Assembly (NCBI RefSeq): GCF_005280195.1
Contig: NZ_SZPR01000018.1
Span: 155,524-219,523, forward strand
DNA from: Streptomyces galbus
GTDB taxonomy: Bacteria > Actinomycetota > Actinomycetes > Streptomycetales > Streptomycetaceae
Reading direction: 5' to 3'
DNA length: 64,000 bases
Below, piece after piece: positions 45,158 to 54,101 of this stretch. Positions within the stretch are counted from its first letter, which is position 1, and every line of letters begins with the position of its first letter. Both the position numbers and the translations under genes were made by a program. Under the pieces are notes generated by a model, which made no database searches, was not told where the DNA came from, and worked only from the letters and a program-made list of their open reading frames with translations.

Positions 45158-46006
45158 TCAGGAGGCCGTCGCGCCGACGGGCTCCTGTTCGGCCTCCACG
45201 CGCGCGTTCCACTCCCGCTTCGACGCCTGCCAGCCGTCCTCGTTGTGGCCGAGCCGCCAGTAGCCGGAGATCGACAGGTCCTCGCGGGGGATCTGCCGCT
45301 CGACGCGCAGCAGCCGGCGCAGCTCCTTCACGCAGCCGGCCTCGCCGTGCACGAACGCGTGCACCCGGCCCTCGGGGAAGTCCAGCGCCCGCACGGCCTC
45401 GACCAGTGCCTCGCCGACCGGGCGCTCGCCCCGGTGCAGCCAGACGATGTCCGCGTCGGAGTCGATCTTCTGCTCCTCCTCGGGCCCGGACACCTCGACG
45501 AAGGCGCGGACCGCGGCACCGCCCGGCAGCGACTCCAGCGCGGCCGCGATGGCCGGCAGCGCGCTCTCGTCACCGGCCAGCAGGTGCCAGTCGGCCGCGG
45601 GGTCGGGGGCGTAGGCGCCGCCGGGGCCCATGAAGCGGACGGTCTCGCCCGGCTGCACGCGCACCGCCCACGGACCGGCCAGGCCCTCGTCGCCGTGGAC
45701 GACGAAGTCCAGCGTCAGCTCACGGTGTTCGGGGTCCCAGGCGCGCACGGTGTACGTACGGGTGACGGGCCACTGCTCCCGGGGGAACTCGGCCCGGATC
45801 CGCTCCAGGTCGAACGGCTCGGGGTAGGTCACGCCCTCCGCGCCGAACAGCAGCTTGACGTAGTGGTCGGTGCAGTCGCCCGCGCCGAACTCCGCGAGGC
45901 CGTCGCCGCCGAGCACCACGCGCTGCATGTGCGGGGTCAGCCGCTCGGTGCGGACGACCTGCGCGGAGTGCGACTTGCGGGGCTTCCGTACCGGACGCTC
46001 TGCCAT
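45158..46006 (-). CDS. Siderophore-interacting FAD protein (SIP/ViuB family)
   Basis: 282-residue ferric-siderophore reductase. The flavin-binding RTYTVRAWD (R-x-Y-T/S) lies near residue 90 and FVVHGDEGLAGPWA follows; the NADPH/SIP domain carries SISGYWRLGHNEDGW. It reduces iron to release it from imported siderophores in the cytosol. ATG at 46006; an iron box is 21-39 bp upstream. Alone rather than in a siderophore cluster. Confidence 0.95.
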   Translation of the reverse strand: MAERPVRKPRKSHSAQVVRTERLTPHMQRVVLGGDGLAEFGAGDCTDHYVKLLFGAEGVTYPEPFDLERIRAEFPREQWPVTRTYTVRAWDPEHRELTLDFVVHGDEGLAGPWAVRVQPGETVRFMGPGGAYAPDPAADWHLLAGDESALPAIAAALESLPGGAAVRAFVEVSGPEEEQKIDSDADIVWLHRGERPVGEALVEAVRALDFPEGRVHAFVHGEAGCVKELRRLLRVERQIPREDLSISGYWRLGHNEDGWQASKREWNARVEAEQEPVGATAS

Positions 46007-46026
46007 GGCGGCCTCCCAAACTTTGG

Positions 46027-46045
46027 TTAGGTTCACCTAAGTTAG
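46027..46045 (-). promoter_or_regulatory. Iron box (DmdR/IdeR-type operator)
   Basis: 19 bp reading TTAGGTTCACCTAAGTTAG on the plus strand; on the minus strand 14 of 19 positions match the IdeR consensus TTAGGTTAGGCTAACCTAA. It lies in front of the SIP gene, so repression when iron is sufficient is expected. Confidence 0.8.
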
Positions 46046-46085
46046 CACCCGGAAGGGCTCCGCGACCTTCAAGCGCTGGGAAAGG

Positions 46086-47006
46086 CTAGGCACCCAGCGT
46101 CGTCAGCAGCCGGTGCAGTGACCCGCCGAGGCCCCAGCGGGCGCCCAGGTCCGCCACCGCCTGCGGGTCGCGCGGGGTGCGCGGCAGGGCCGTCTCGACC
46201 GGCGGCAGCGGTACGTCGCCGGCCACCCGGACGACCTTCGGCGCGACCTCGACGTAGGGCCGCGCCTGGGCGAGGCGCGTGCGCTGGGCCGGGGTGAGCT
46301 TCGAGCGGGGGTCGTCGACGGCCGCCATGATCCCCGCGACGTCGCCGAACTGCGCCAGCAGCTTGGCCGCCGTCTTCTCGCCGATCCCCGGCACGCCCGG
46401 CAGGCCGTCGCTCGGGTCGCCGCGCAGCAGCGCCAGGTCCGCGTAGCCCGGTCCGTCCACCCCGTACTTCTCGCGCAGCACCGCCTCGTCGGTGATCTGC
46501 AGGGTGCCCACGCCCTTCAGCGGGTACAGCACGCGCACCCCGCGCGCGTCGTCCACGAGCTGGTACAGGTCCCGGTCGCCGGTGACGATGTCCACCGGCC
46601 CGGTGGCCCGCGCGGTGAACGTGCCGATCACGTCGTCCGCCTCGTAGCCCGCGACGCCCACGCGCGCGATGCCGATCGCGTCGAGCACCGCCTCGATGAC
46701 CGGGACCTGCGGCGACAGCGTGTCCGGCACCTGCTCCTCGTCCGGCCCGGACGGGTGTTCCTCGGCGACGCGGTGCGCCTTGTAGGAGGGGATGAGGTCG
46801 ACGCGCCACTGCGGCCGCCAGTCCGCGTCCATGCACGCGACCAGCAGGTCGGGCCGGTGGTCGCGCACCAGCCGGTCGATGAATTCCAGCAGCCCGCGCA
46901 CCGCGTTGACCGGGGTGCCGTCCGGTGCCTTCACGGACTCGGGCACGCCGAAGTACGCGCGGAAGTAGAGCGAGGCGGTGTCGAGGAGCATCAGTCGTCC
47001 GGTCAC
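46086..47006 (-). CDS. 5'-3' exonuclease (Pol I N-terminal type)
   Basis: 306-residue structure-specific nuclease like the 5' nuclease domain of PolA, without polymerase. N-terminal LMLLDTASLYFRAYFG and metal ligands in ACMDADWRPQWR, GYEADDVIG and VTGDRDLYQLV; the helix-hairpin-helix GVPGIGEKTAAKLL follows. GTG at 47006 lies 6 bp from a PafBC-type promoter -10, which would give a leaderless message; the ORF extends 39 codons upstream without homology. Confidence 0.93.
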   Translation of the reverse strand: MTGRLMLLDTASLYFRAYFGVPESVKAPDGTPVNAVRGLLEFIDRLVRDHRPDLLVACMDADWRPQWRVDLIPSYKAHRVAEEHPSGPDEEQVPDTLSPQVPVIEAVLDAIGIARVGVAGYEADDVIGTFTARATGPVDIVTGDRDLYQLVDDARGVRVLYPLKGVGTLQITDEAVLREKYGVDGPGYADLALLRGDPSDGLPGVPGIGEKTAAKLLAQFGDVAGIMAAVDDPRSKLTPAQRTRLAQARPYVEVAPKVVRVAGDVPLPPVETALPRTPRDPQAVADLGARWGLGGSLHRLLTTLGA

Positions 47007-47012
47007 GCTCGC

Positions 47013-47035
47013 ATCATGCCGCACGGCACCGACAG
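47013..47035 (-). promoter_or_regulatory. PafBC-like promoter of the 5'-3' exonuclease
   Basis: Minus strand: CTGTCGGTG, 8 bp, CATGAT. The upstream nonamer is identical to that of the RecB-like nuclease; the -10 departs from TANNNT only at its first base. The -10 ends 6 bp before the GTG. Confidence 0.55.
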
Positions 47036-47186
47036 GCGCGCACGTCCGATGGTGACCCCGCTCACTTGTGTGTTTGCCCTTCGGCCGCTCGGGCAGGCGC
47101 GGCGTCGGATCGGCGCCGGCCACACGTTCCCCCCACGTGCGGCAGGCGGCCGTTCTCTTTTCTTGTCCCCCAACGGAGAGGTACGT

Positions 47187-48263
47187 GTGTCCGCCAGGCT
47201 AGAGGCCGACCATCTGTTCAAGGTGTTCGGCAGACGACAGGGCGAGGCAGTCGAGCGGCTCCGCGCGGGAGCCGACCGGGAGGAGCTGCGCGCGGACGGC
47301 ACCACCGCCGCCGTGATCGACGTCTCCTTCACCGTGGACCCGGGCCAGATCTTCGTCGTCATGGGCCTGTCCGGCTCCGGCAAGTCCACGCTGCTGCGCA
47401 TGCTCAACGGACTGCTGGAGCCCACCGCCGGGCACGTCCGCTTCGACGGCCGCGACCTGACCGCGCTCGGCGACCGCGAGCTGCGCGAGGTCCGCGCCCG
47501 CAAGATCAGCATGGTGTTCCAGCACTTCGCCCTCTTCCCGCACCGCAGCGTCCTCGACAACGCCGCCTACGGCCTCGCCGTGCAGGGAGTGCCCCGCGCC
47601 GAGCGCGAGAAACGCGCCGCCCGCGCCCTGGAGCTGTGCGGCCTGGCCGGCTGGGAGACGTCCTGGCCCGACGAGCTGTCCGGCGGCATGCAGCAGCGCG
47701 TGGGCCTCGCCCGCGCGCTCGCCACCGACGCCGACCTGCTGCTGATGGACGAGTCCTTCAGCGCCCTGGACCCGCTGATCCGCCGCGACATGCAGGACCA
47801 GCTCCTCACGCTCCAGAAGACACTCAAGAAGACCATCGTGTTCATCACCCACGACCTCAACGAGGCCATGCGCCTCGGCGACCGCATCGCCGTGATGCGC
47901 GACGGCCGCATCGTGCAGAACGGCACGGCCGAGGACATCCTGCTGCGCCCGGCCGACGACTACGTGGCCTCCTTCATCCAGGACGTCGACCGCTCCCGGG
48001 TGCTCACCGCCGGCGCCGTCATGGACACCTCCGTCACGGCGGACGCCCCGCTGTGCCGCTGCGAGACCGCGAGCCCCACGACGCCGTTCGCCGAGCTGTG
48101 CGCCATCAGCGCCCGGGTGCCCCACCGCGTCTCGGTCGTGGACGGGGCGGGACGCCTGGTCGGGGTGGTCCCGCAGCAGCGGCTGGTCGGCTTCCTCGGC
48201 GACGGGCCCGCCGACCCGGTGCCCTGCGACGCCCCCGACGGGAAGGTGGCCGCGCATGCCTAG
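47187..48263 (+). CDS. Glycine betaine/proline-type ABC transporter ATPase
   Basis: 358-residue ATPase of the ProV/OpuAA family. Walker A GLSGSGKS (60-67), signature LSGGMQQR, Walker B LLLMDESFSALD, then a short C-terminal region with one CBS-like segment (VPHRVSVVDGAGRLVGVV). The VERLRAGADREEL insert before the Walker A is typical of OpuAA. GTG at 47187 with GGAGAGG upstream. Overlaps the permease gene by 8 bp. Imports quaternary amines for osmoprotection or as nitrogen source. Confidence 0.93.
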   Translation: MSARLEADHLFKVFGRRQGEAVERLRAGADREELRADGTTAAVIDVSFTVDPGQIFVVMGLSGSGKSTLLRMLNGLLEPTAGHVRFDGRDLTALGDRELREVRARKISMVFQHFALFPHRSVLDNAAYGLAVQGVPRAEREKRAARALELCGLAGWETSWPDELSGGMQQRVGLARALATDADLLLMDESFSALDPLIRRDMQDQLLTLQKTLKKTIVFITHDLNEAMRLGDRIAVMRDGRIVQNGTAEDILLRPADDYVASFIQDVDRSRVLTAGAVMDTSVTADAPLCRCETASPTTPFAELCAISARVPHRVSVVDGAGRLVGVVPQQRLVGFLGDGPADPVPCDAPDGKVAAHA

Positions 48264-50094
48264 GCTCCACCTCGGCGACTGGGTCGACTCCGGCGTCGAC
48301 TGGCTCGTCGCCCACCTGTCCTGGCTGTTCGACGCGGTCAAGGCCGTCGTCGAAGGCATGTACGACGGCATCGACGCCGTCCTGACCGCCCCGCAGCCAC
48401 TGCTGCTCGCGGGCATCCTCGCCGTGCTCGCCTGGTGGCTGCGCGGCCTCGTCGCGGGTGTGCTGTCCTTCGCCGGCTTCGCCCTGATCGACTCGCTGGA
48501 CCTGTGGGACCAGGCGATGTCCACGCTGTCCCTGGTGCTCGTCGCCACGCTGATCGCGCTCGCCGTGTCCCTGCCGCTGGGCATCTGGGCGGCCCGGTCC
48601 CGGGCGGTCAGCGCGACCGTCAAGCCCGTCCTGGACCTGCTCCAGACGATGCCGTCGATGGTCCTGCTCATCCCGGCCATCCTGTTCTTCGGCATGGGCG
48701 TGCCGGCCGGCGTCGTCGCCACCCTGATCTTTGCCCTGGCCCCCGGCGTGCGCATGACCGAGCTGGGCATCCGCCAGGTCGACGCCGAACTCGTCGAGGC
48801 GGCCGAGGCGTTCGGCACGACCCCGCGCGACACGCTGCTGCGCGTCCAGCTGCCGCTCGCCCTGCCCACGATCATGGCGGGCGTGAACCAGGTGATCATG
48901 CTGGGCCTGTCGATGGTCGTCATCGCCGGCATGGTCGGCACCGGCGGCCTGGGCGGCGCGGTCAACGAGGCCATCGGCCAGCTCGACATCGGCCTCGGCT
49001 TCGAGGCCGGCCTGGGCATCGTCGTCCTCGCCGTCTACCTGGACCGGCTCACCGGCGCGCTCGGCACCCGCCTGTCCCCGCTGGGCCGGCGCGCCGCCGC
49101 CAAGGCCCGTACGACCGCGTGGTCCCACCGCCCGCGTCCGGCCGTCGCCGTGGCCTGCGTCGCCGCCCTCGCGCTGGTGGCGGGCGGACTGGGCGTCTTC
49201 GGCGGCCCGTCCGGCACCGCCGAGGCCACCGGTGAGAACGTCGGCCGGGGCAAGGAGGTCAAGCTCGGCTACATCCCGTGGGACGAGGGCATCGCCTCCA
49301 CCTACCTGTGGAAGGAGATCCTCGAACAGCGCGGGTTCGAGGTCACGACCACGCAGTACGCGGCCGGACCCCTCTACACCGGCCTCGCCACCGGCCAGGT
49401 CGACGTCCAGACCGACGCCTGGCTGCCCACCACCCACGCCGAGTACTGGCAGAAGTACGGCAAGCGGCTCGACGACCTCGGCCGGTGGTACGGCCCCACC
49501 TCCCTGGAGCTCACCGTCCCCTCGTACGTGAAGGACGTGAACTCCCTGGCCGACCTGAGGAACAAGTCCGCCGAGTTCCACGGCAGGATCGTCGGCATCG
49601 AGCCCAGCGCGGGCATGATGGGCCTGCTCAAGGACAAGGTGCTCCAGGAGTACGGCCTGAAGGGCTCCTACGAGGTCGTCGACGGCTCGACCCCGGCGAT
49701 GCTCGCCGAGCTGAAGCGGGCCTACGCCAAGAAGCAGCCGGTCCTCGTCACCCTGTGGTCCCCGCACTGGGCCTATGCCCGGTACGACCTGAAGAAGCTC
49801 AAGGACCCGCGGGGCGCCTGGGGCAAGGGCGACGGCGTGCACACGGTCGCCCGCCGGGGCTTCGCCGAGGACAACCCCGAGGCCGGGCGCTGGCTGAAGG
49901 ACTTCTCCATGACCGAGCAGCAGCTCACCGACCTCGAGGCCCGGATCCAGCAGGCCGGCAAGGGCAAGGAGCAGGACGCCGCGCGCGCCTGGCTCGCCGA
50001 CCACCCCGGCCTGCTCGACAAGTGGGCGCCGGTCGACGGGGGCGCGGCCGACAGCAAGGCGGCGGCCGCGACCGACAGCAGGGCGGCCGGGTGA
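48256..50094 (+). CDS. Fused permease and substrate-binding protein of betaine ABC transporter
   Basis: 612-residue OpuABC-type fusion. Residues about 70-290 form a BPD_transp_1 permease (EAAEAFGTTPRDTLLRVQLPLALP is the coupling loop); a further membrane segment near 300 (PAVAVACVAALALVAGG) anchors an OpuAC-like binding domain from about 335 (GYIPWDEGIASTYLW) to 595. Aromatic residues in WDEG and WLPTTHAEYW suit quaternary-ammonium binding. ATG overlaps the ATPase stop by 8 bp; the operon ends in a hairpin. Confidence 0.94.
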   Translation: MPRLHLGDWVDSGVDWLVAHLSWLFDAVKAVVEGMYDGIDAVLTAPQPLLLAGILAVLAWWLRGLVAGVLSFAGFALIDSLDLWDQAMSTLSLVLVATLIALAVSLPLGIWAARSRAVSATVKPVLDLLQTMPSMVLLIPAILFFGMGVPAGVVATLIFALAPGVRMTELGIRQVDAELVEAAEAFGTTPRDTLLRVQLPLALPTIMAGVNQVIMLGLSMVVIAGMVGTGGLGGAVNEAIGQLDIGLGFEAGLGIVVLAVYLDRLTGALGTRLSPLGRRAAAKARTTAWSHRPRPAVAVACVAALALVAGGLGVFGGPSGTAEATGENVGRGKEVKLGYIPWDEGIASTYLWKEILEQRGFEVTTTQYAAGPLYTGLATGQVDVQTDAWLPTTHAEYWQKYGKRLDDLGRWYGPTSLELTVPSYVKDVNSLADLRNKSAEFHGRIVGIEPSAGMMGLLKDKVLQEYGLKGSYEVVDGSTPAMLAELKRAYAKKQPVLVTLWSPHWAYARYDLKKLKDPRGAWGKGDGVHTVARRGFAEDNPEAGRWLKDFSMTEQQLTDLEARIQQAGKGKEQDAARAWLADHPGLLDKWAPVDGGAADSKAAAATDSRAAG

Positions 50095-50524
50095 CCTGAC
50101 CCACCCGACACCGCCCGGAGGCGGGCCGTGGCGTACGACGACGTACGGTGCGGCCCGCCTCGTGCGTACGGGGGCAGCACGGCAAGGATCCGGCCAACCA
50201 CGCAGAGCCACGTCGTCACCCGAACTCGGGCGCGTAGGGCGTGCGGACGGCGGTTCGCACCCCGGGAGCGGAACACGGAGAGCCGTCCGTACGCTGAAGT
50301 CATCAGGGCAACCGCATCGCCGGGTTCCCGCCCCGGCGACCGTTCGGGGATGATCCACTGGCGCGAACCGGCCGCTGGGACGTCACCCGTCGTGTCGTCG
50401 ATGTGACGGGCACATGAAACGGTTTGCCGAACATGCGTAGGGTGCAGACAACCGAGCAGAGGCGGTACCCGCGCAGCGGGGCACTCGGACCGCGCAGCGA
50501 CGGGCGAAGGAGGGAGCCGGAGCG
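50095..50524. other. Intergenic region, betaine transporter to XRE-cupin gene
   Basis: 430 bp without a convincing gene. After the terminator comes roughly 220 bp in which I see nothing, then CCCGTC (50386-50391) and GACGGG (50405-50410) as a possible operator and TAGGGT at 50438-50443 as a possible -10 for the XRE gene. Confidence 0.5.
50118..50161 (+). terminator. Terminator of the betaine transporter operon
   Basis: Outer 11-bp arms (50118-50128, 50151-50161) enclose a nested GCGTAC/GTACG pair; 23 bp after the stop. Confidence 0.75.
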
Positions 50525-51094
50525 ATGGGCGACCACAAGGAACAGCCCCTGCGGGTCGGCGCGGCCGTGCGCCGCCGCCGCCGGGCCCTCGACCTGACCC
50601 TCGCCGTCGTGGCCGAGCGCAGCGGCCTGTCGGTGCCCTTCCTGAGCCAGATCGAGAACGACCGGGCGCGCCCCAGCCGCGGGTCCCTGGAGAAGGTCGC
50701 CGACGCGCTGCGCACCACGGCTGTCGAACTCCTCGCGGCCGCCGACCCGGCGTGCAGCGTCGACGTCGTGCGCGCTGAGATCGGCGAGCCCGGCCCCGAC
50801 CCGCAGTCCCGGTCCCTGGTGCGCGGCCACCACCAGATGCACGCCACCGAGTTCACCGGCGACCACGACGCGGGCCGCGAGTTCCAGTTCCGCAACGACC
50901 AGTTGATGTACGTCGCGGACGGCGCCGTGGAGATCGAGGCCGAGGGCCGCGCCTACCGCCTGGGCCGCGGCGACACCCTGTACCTGACCGGCGGGGTCCG
51001 CCACCGCTGGCGGGCCACGGTGGCGGACACCCGGGTGGTGGTCGTCGCCGTCGCCGAGCACATCGAGGCGGTGCGGGACCGCAAGCGCCGGTGA
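50525..51094 (+). CDS. XRE-family regulator with cupin domain
   Basis: 189-residue regulator: helix-turn-helix about 15-70 (LDLTLAVVAERSGLSVPFLSQIENDRARPS) and a C-terminal cupin about 115-180 (LGRGDTLYLTGGVRHRW). HTH-cupin proteins often sense small amines or sugars. ATG at 50525, GGAG upstream. Overlaps the next gene by 4 bp. Confidence 0.92.
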   Translation: MGDHKEQPLRVGAAVRRRRRALDLTLAVVAERSGLSVPFLSQIENDRARPSRGSLEKVADALRTTAVELLAAADPACSVDVVRAEIGEPGPDPQSRSLVRGHHQMHATEFTGDHDAGREFQFRNDQLMYVADGAVEIEAEGRAYRLGRGDTLYLTGGVRHRWRATVADTRVVVVAVAEHIEAVRDRKRR

Positions 51095-51810
51095 GGGTCG
51101 TCTCCCTCGTCCCCTCCCTGACCGAGGCGATCGCCGTGACGCTGCCGGGGGCCCTGGCCGGCGCCACCGACTGGTGCAGCCACCCGGCCGGCCTCGACGT
51201 CATCCGCGTCGGCGGCACCAAGAACCCCGACACCGACCGCATCGCCGCCCTCGCCCCGGACCTGGTGGTGGCCAACGAGGAGGAGAACCGCCCGGACGAC
51301 CTCGCCGCCCTGCGCGCGGCGGGCCTGCCCGTCCTGGTGACCGAGGTGCGCGACGTCCCCGCGGCCTTCCGCGAACTGGAGCGCGTGCTGCGGGCCTGCG
51401 GCGCCGGCGGCCGCCCGCGCTGGCTGGACGAGGCGGAGGTGGCCTGGACGGACCTCGCCCCGCCCCCGCGCCGCACGACGGCCGTCGTGCCGGTCTGGCG
51501 CCGGCCGTGGATGGTGCTGGGCCGCGACACCTTCGCCGGGGACGTGCTGGCCCGGCTGGGCGTGGACCACCTGTACGCCGGCCACGCGGAGCGCTACCCG
51601 AGGGTCCCGCTGGACGAGCTGCGCGCCGCGCGCCCCGACCTGGTGGTCCTCCCCGACGAGCCTTACCGCTTCACCCCCGACGACGGGCCCGAGGCGTTCC
51701 CCGGCCTGCCCTGCGCGCTGGTCGGCGGTCGGCACCTGACCTGGTACGGCCCCTCGCTCACCGAGGCGCCCCGGGTGCTGGGCGCGGCCCTGCGAGCAGC
51801 GCGCCGCTGA
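51091..51810 (+). CDS. Cytosolic helical-backbone metal-receptor (BtuF/TroA-fold) protein
   Basis: 239-residue protein with the Class III solute-binding fold of cobalamin/siderophore receptors (VVSLVPSLTEAIAVTL and the LAPDLVVANEEEN repeat). It has no signal peptide or lipobox, so it should stay in the cytosol, and no transporter genes adjoin. GTG overlaps the XRE stop. Its 3' end overlaps the convergent transporter gene by 53 bp. May act as a ligand sensor or carrier; function unknown. Confidence 0.82.
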   Translation: MRVVSLVPSLTEAIAVTLPGALAGATDWCSHPAGLDVIRVGGTKNPDTDRIAALAPDLVVANEEENRPDDLAALRAAGLPVLVTEVRDVPAAFRELERVLRACGAGGRPRWLDEAEVAWTDLAPPPRRTTAVVPVWRRPWMVLGRDTFAGDVLARLGVDHLYAGHAERYPRVPLDELRAARPDLVVLPDEPYRFTPDDGPEAFPGLPCALVGGRHLTWYGPSLTEAPRVLGAALRAARR

Positions 51811-52921
51811 GCAGCCCGCCCGCGGTGCGCACGGCGGCGACGCCCCAGGCGCCGACCAGCAGGGCGTACAGCGCGACCGCGAGCACGCCGTAGACGACCA
51901 GCCCGGTGTGCCGGGCCAGCGCCGCCGCGCCGGTGACGCAGGTGCCGACCGGGAAGGTGAACGCCCACCAGGTCATCGAGAAGCCCATGCCGTGCCGCCG
52001 CGCCCGCACCACGTGCGCCGTGGCCAGGCCCAGCCACAGCAGGGCGAAGCCGGTCACCGGGACGCCGTACAGCACGGCCAGCACCCGGAAGCCGTCGGCG
52101 TACGGGGCGGGCACGACACCCGGCGCCACGTCCGCGAAGCGCCCCACCGCGGTGGTGGACTGGCCCAGCGGGCCGAGCACCAGGAACAGCGTCGGCGTGA
52201 GGGCGAGCGGCAGCGGGCCACGGGTGACCAGCCGGGCGAAGACCAGCGGCAGCATCAGGAAGGTCGCCAGCAGGCTCAGCCCGAACAGCGCGACACAGCC
52301 CAGCAGCAGCGTCGCCCGGGCCTGCCCGGCCGGGAGGTACGGCACCAGCGCCGGCCCGAGCGCCGCCGACACCATCGGCGCCACCAGCGGCAGCAGCCAC
52401 ACCGGCGTCGCCTGCCCCGGCTCGACGGCCCTGGGCCGCTGCCGTACGGCCATGAGGTACGGCACGGCGACGGCGGCCGCGAGCCCCACGGCCGTACCCG
52501 CGCCGAACAGCACGGCGTCCAGGGCGACGGCCGGTCCGGTCCCGATCCACTCCCGGCCCACGCCCAGCGCGCCGCCCCCGACCGCGAGCAGGGCCATGGC
52601 GAGGCAGCCGTAGAAGGGCGCGGCCGACGGGTCGAGGAGGTGGGCGCGGGCCTGGTCGCGGTGGTGGGCCCAGTGCAGTCCCCGCGCCACGAGGAGCACC
52701 ACCAGCAGGACCAGGGAGAGGGCCCAGACGGCCGCCCAGGCCGTGCCCAGCCCCGGCAGCCGCAGGGGGAGCGCGGCGCCGGCCGTGGCCACGATCGCGG
52801 TGCCCATCACGCACGCGTACCAGTTCGGGCCGAGGTGCCGCAGGGCGGGCAGGCGCGGGGCGGGACGGACGGCGGGGGAGCGGCCGGGAGAGGGGGCGAG
52901 GGGCTGGGCTGCGGTGACCAT
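51758..52921 (-). CDS. TDT-family transporter (tellurite-resistance/dicarboxylate type)
   Basis: 387-residue membrane protein with about 10 spans, matching the TDT family that includes tellurite-resistance, C4-dicarboxylate and sulphite exporters (HLGPNWYACVMGTAIVA and SMTWWAFTFPVGT are typical). ATG at 52921. Divergent from a LysR regulator, 70 bp apart, which probably controls it. Confidence 0.88.
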   Translation of the reverse strand: MVTAAQPLAPSPGRSPAVRPAPRLPALRHLGPNWYACVMGTAIVATAGAALPLRLPGLGTAWAAVWALSLVLLVVLLVARGLHWAHHRDQARAHLLDPSAAPFYGCLAMALLAVGGGALGVGREWIGTGPAVALDAVLFGAGTAVGLAAAVAVPYLMAVRQRPRAVEPGQATPVWLLPLVAPMVSAALGPALVPYLPAGQARATLLLGCVALFGLSLLATFLMLPLVFARLVTRGPLPLALTPTLFLVLGPLGQSTTAVGRFADVAPGVVPAPYADGFRVLAVLYGVPVTGFALLWLGLATAHVVRARRHGMGFSMTWWAFTFPVGTCVTGAAALARHTGLVVYGVLAVALYALLVGAWGVAAVRTAGGLLSGALLAGPRPAPGAPR

Positions 52922-52991
52922 GCCTCCACGCTGCCGTCGCGATCGCTCCGCGACCAGGGAGGACGTCTCTATGAGGGCATAAGCTGGTCTT

Positions 52992-53966
52992 ATGACTGAG
53001 GGGCAGGCGGGAGCGGCCGGAACCGAGCACCGGTCCGCGGCGGGCGGCGCGGCGGGGCCCGGGCGCCCGCCGGCCGGCTCGCTGGCGCACCGCGTCCCCG
53101 ACCTCGGCGCACTGGAGCTGCTGCTGGCCGTGGCGCGGCTGGGCAGTCTCGGGGCGGCGGCGCGCGAGGTGGGAATCACCCAGCCCGCCGCCAGCAGCCG
53201 CCTCCGGTCGATGGAGCGGCAGCTCGGGGTGGCGCTGGTGGACCGCTCGCCGCGCGGCTCCCGGCTCACCGACGCCGGGGCGCTGGTCACGGACTGGGCG
53301 CGGCGGGTCGTCGAGGCGGCGGAGGCGTTCGACGCGGGCGCCCAGGCGCTGCGCGACCGGCGCGACTCACGGCTCCGGGTCGCGGCGAGCATGACCATCG
53401 CCGAGTACCTGCTGCCGGGCTGGCTGCTCGCGCTGCGCGCCCAGCGGCCCGACACGGCCGTGTCCCTGTTGGCCGGGAACTCCACCGCGGTGGCGGAGCG
53501 GCTGCTGACGGGCGAGGCGGACCTGGGGTTCGTGGAGGGGCTGACGGTCCCGGCGGGCCTGGACTCGGTCGTGGTCGCCCACGACCGGCTGATCGTGGTG
53601 ACGGCCCCGGGCCACCCGTGGGCCCGCCGCCGATCCCCCCTGTCCGCCGCCGAGCTGTCCGCCACGCCCCTGATCCTCCGCGAGAAGGGCTCGGGCACCC
53701 GCCAGGTGCTGGACGCGGCCCTCGGCGGGCTGGCCCGTCCCCTGATCGAGCTGTCCTCGACGACGGCGGTCAAGGCGGCGGCGGTCGGCGGCGCGGGGCC
53801 CTCCGTGCTGAGCGAGCTGGTGGTCCGGGAGGAGCTGGCCGTGCGGCGCCTGGTGGCGGTCCCGGTGGCCGACCTGTCCCTGACCCGGGACCTGCGGGCG
53901 GTCTGGCCGACCGGCCACCGCCCGACGGGCCCGGCCCGAGACCTGCTGACGCTCACGCGCACGTGA
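52992..53966 (+). CDS. LysR-family transcriptional regulator
   Basis: 324 residues: N-terminal winged helix about 36-95 (LELLLAVARLGSLGAAAREVG), effector domain from about 120. A 35-residue Ala/Gly-rich extension precedes the domain; an internal start is possible but the ATG at 52992 follows the intergenic gap directly. Divergent from the TDT transporter. Its last codons lie in a tandem duplication. Confidence 0.9.
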   Translation: MTEGQAGAAGTEHRSAAGGAAGPGRPPAGSLAHRVPDLGALELLLAVARLGSLGAAAREVGITQPAASSRLRSMERQLGVALVDRSPRGSRLTDAGALVTDWARRVVEAAEAFDAGAQALRDRRDSRLRVAASMTIAEYLLPGWLLALRAQRPDTAVSLLAGNSTAVAERLLTGEADLGFVEGLTVPAGLDSVVVAHDRLIVVTAPGHPWARRRSPLSAAELSATPLILREKGSGTRQVLDAALGGLARPLIELSSTTAVKAAAVGGAGPSVLSELVVREELAVRRLVAVPVADLSLTRDLRAVWPTGHRPTGPARDLLTLTRT

Positions 53967-54101
53967 CGCCACCAACCTTCACGCGCACGTGACGCCACCG
54001 GCCTCCACGCGCGTGCCCCGCAGCCGCGCCTGAGCGCGGGCGCCTTCACGCGCGCGTGGCCCTCAGCCGCACCTGAGCCCGCCGGCCCTCACGCGCGCGT
54101 G
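53953..54101. repeat. Repeats spanning the 3' ends of two convergent genes
   Basis: A 21-bp exact direct repeat (53953-53973 and 53979-53999, period 26) begins inside the LysR gene. Degenerate copies of its TCACGCGC-type core recur near 54005, at 54046 and at 54089, the last inside the 3' end of the convergent amidotransferase gene. A second repeat family (CAGCCGCxCCTGAGC) occurs twice between them. Confidence 0.75.
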
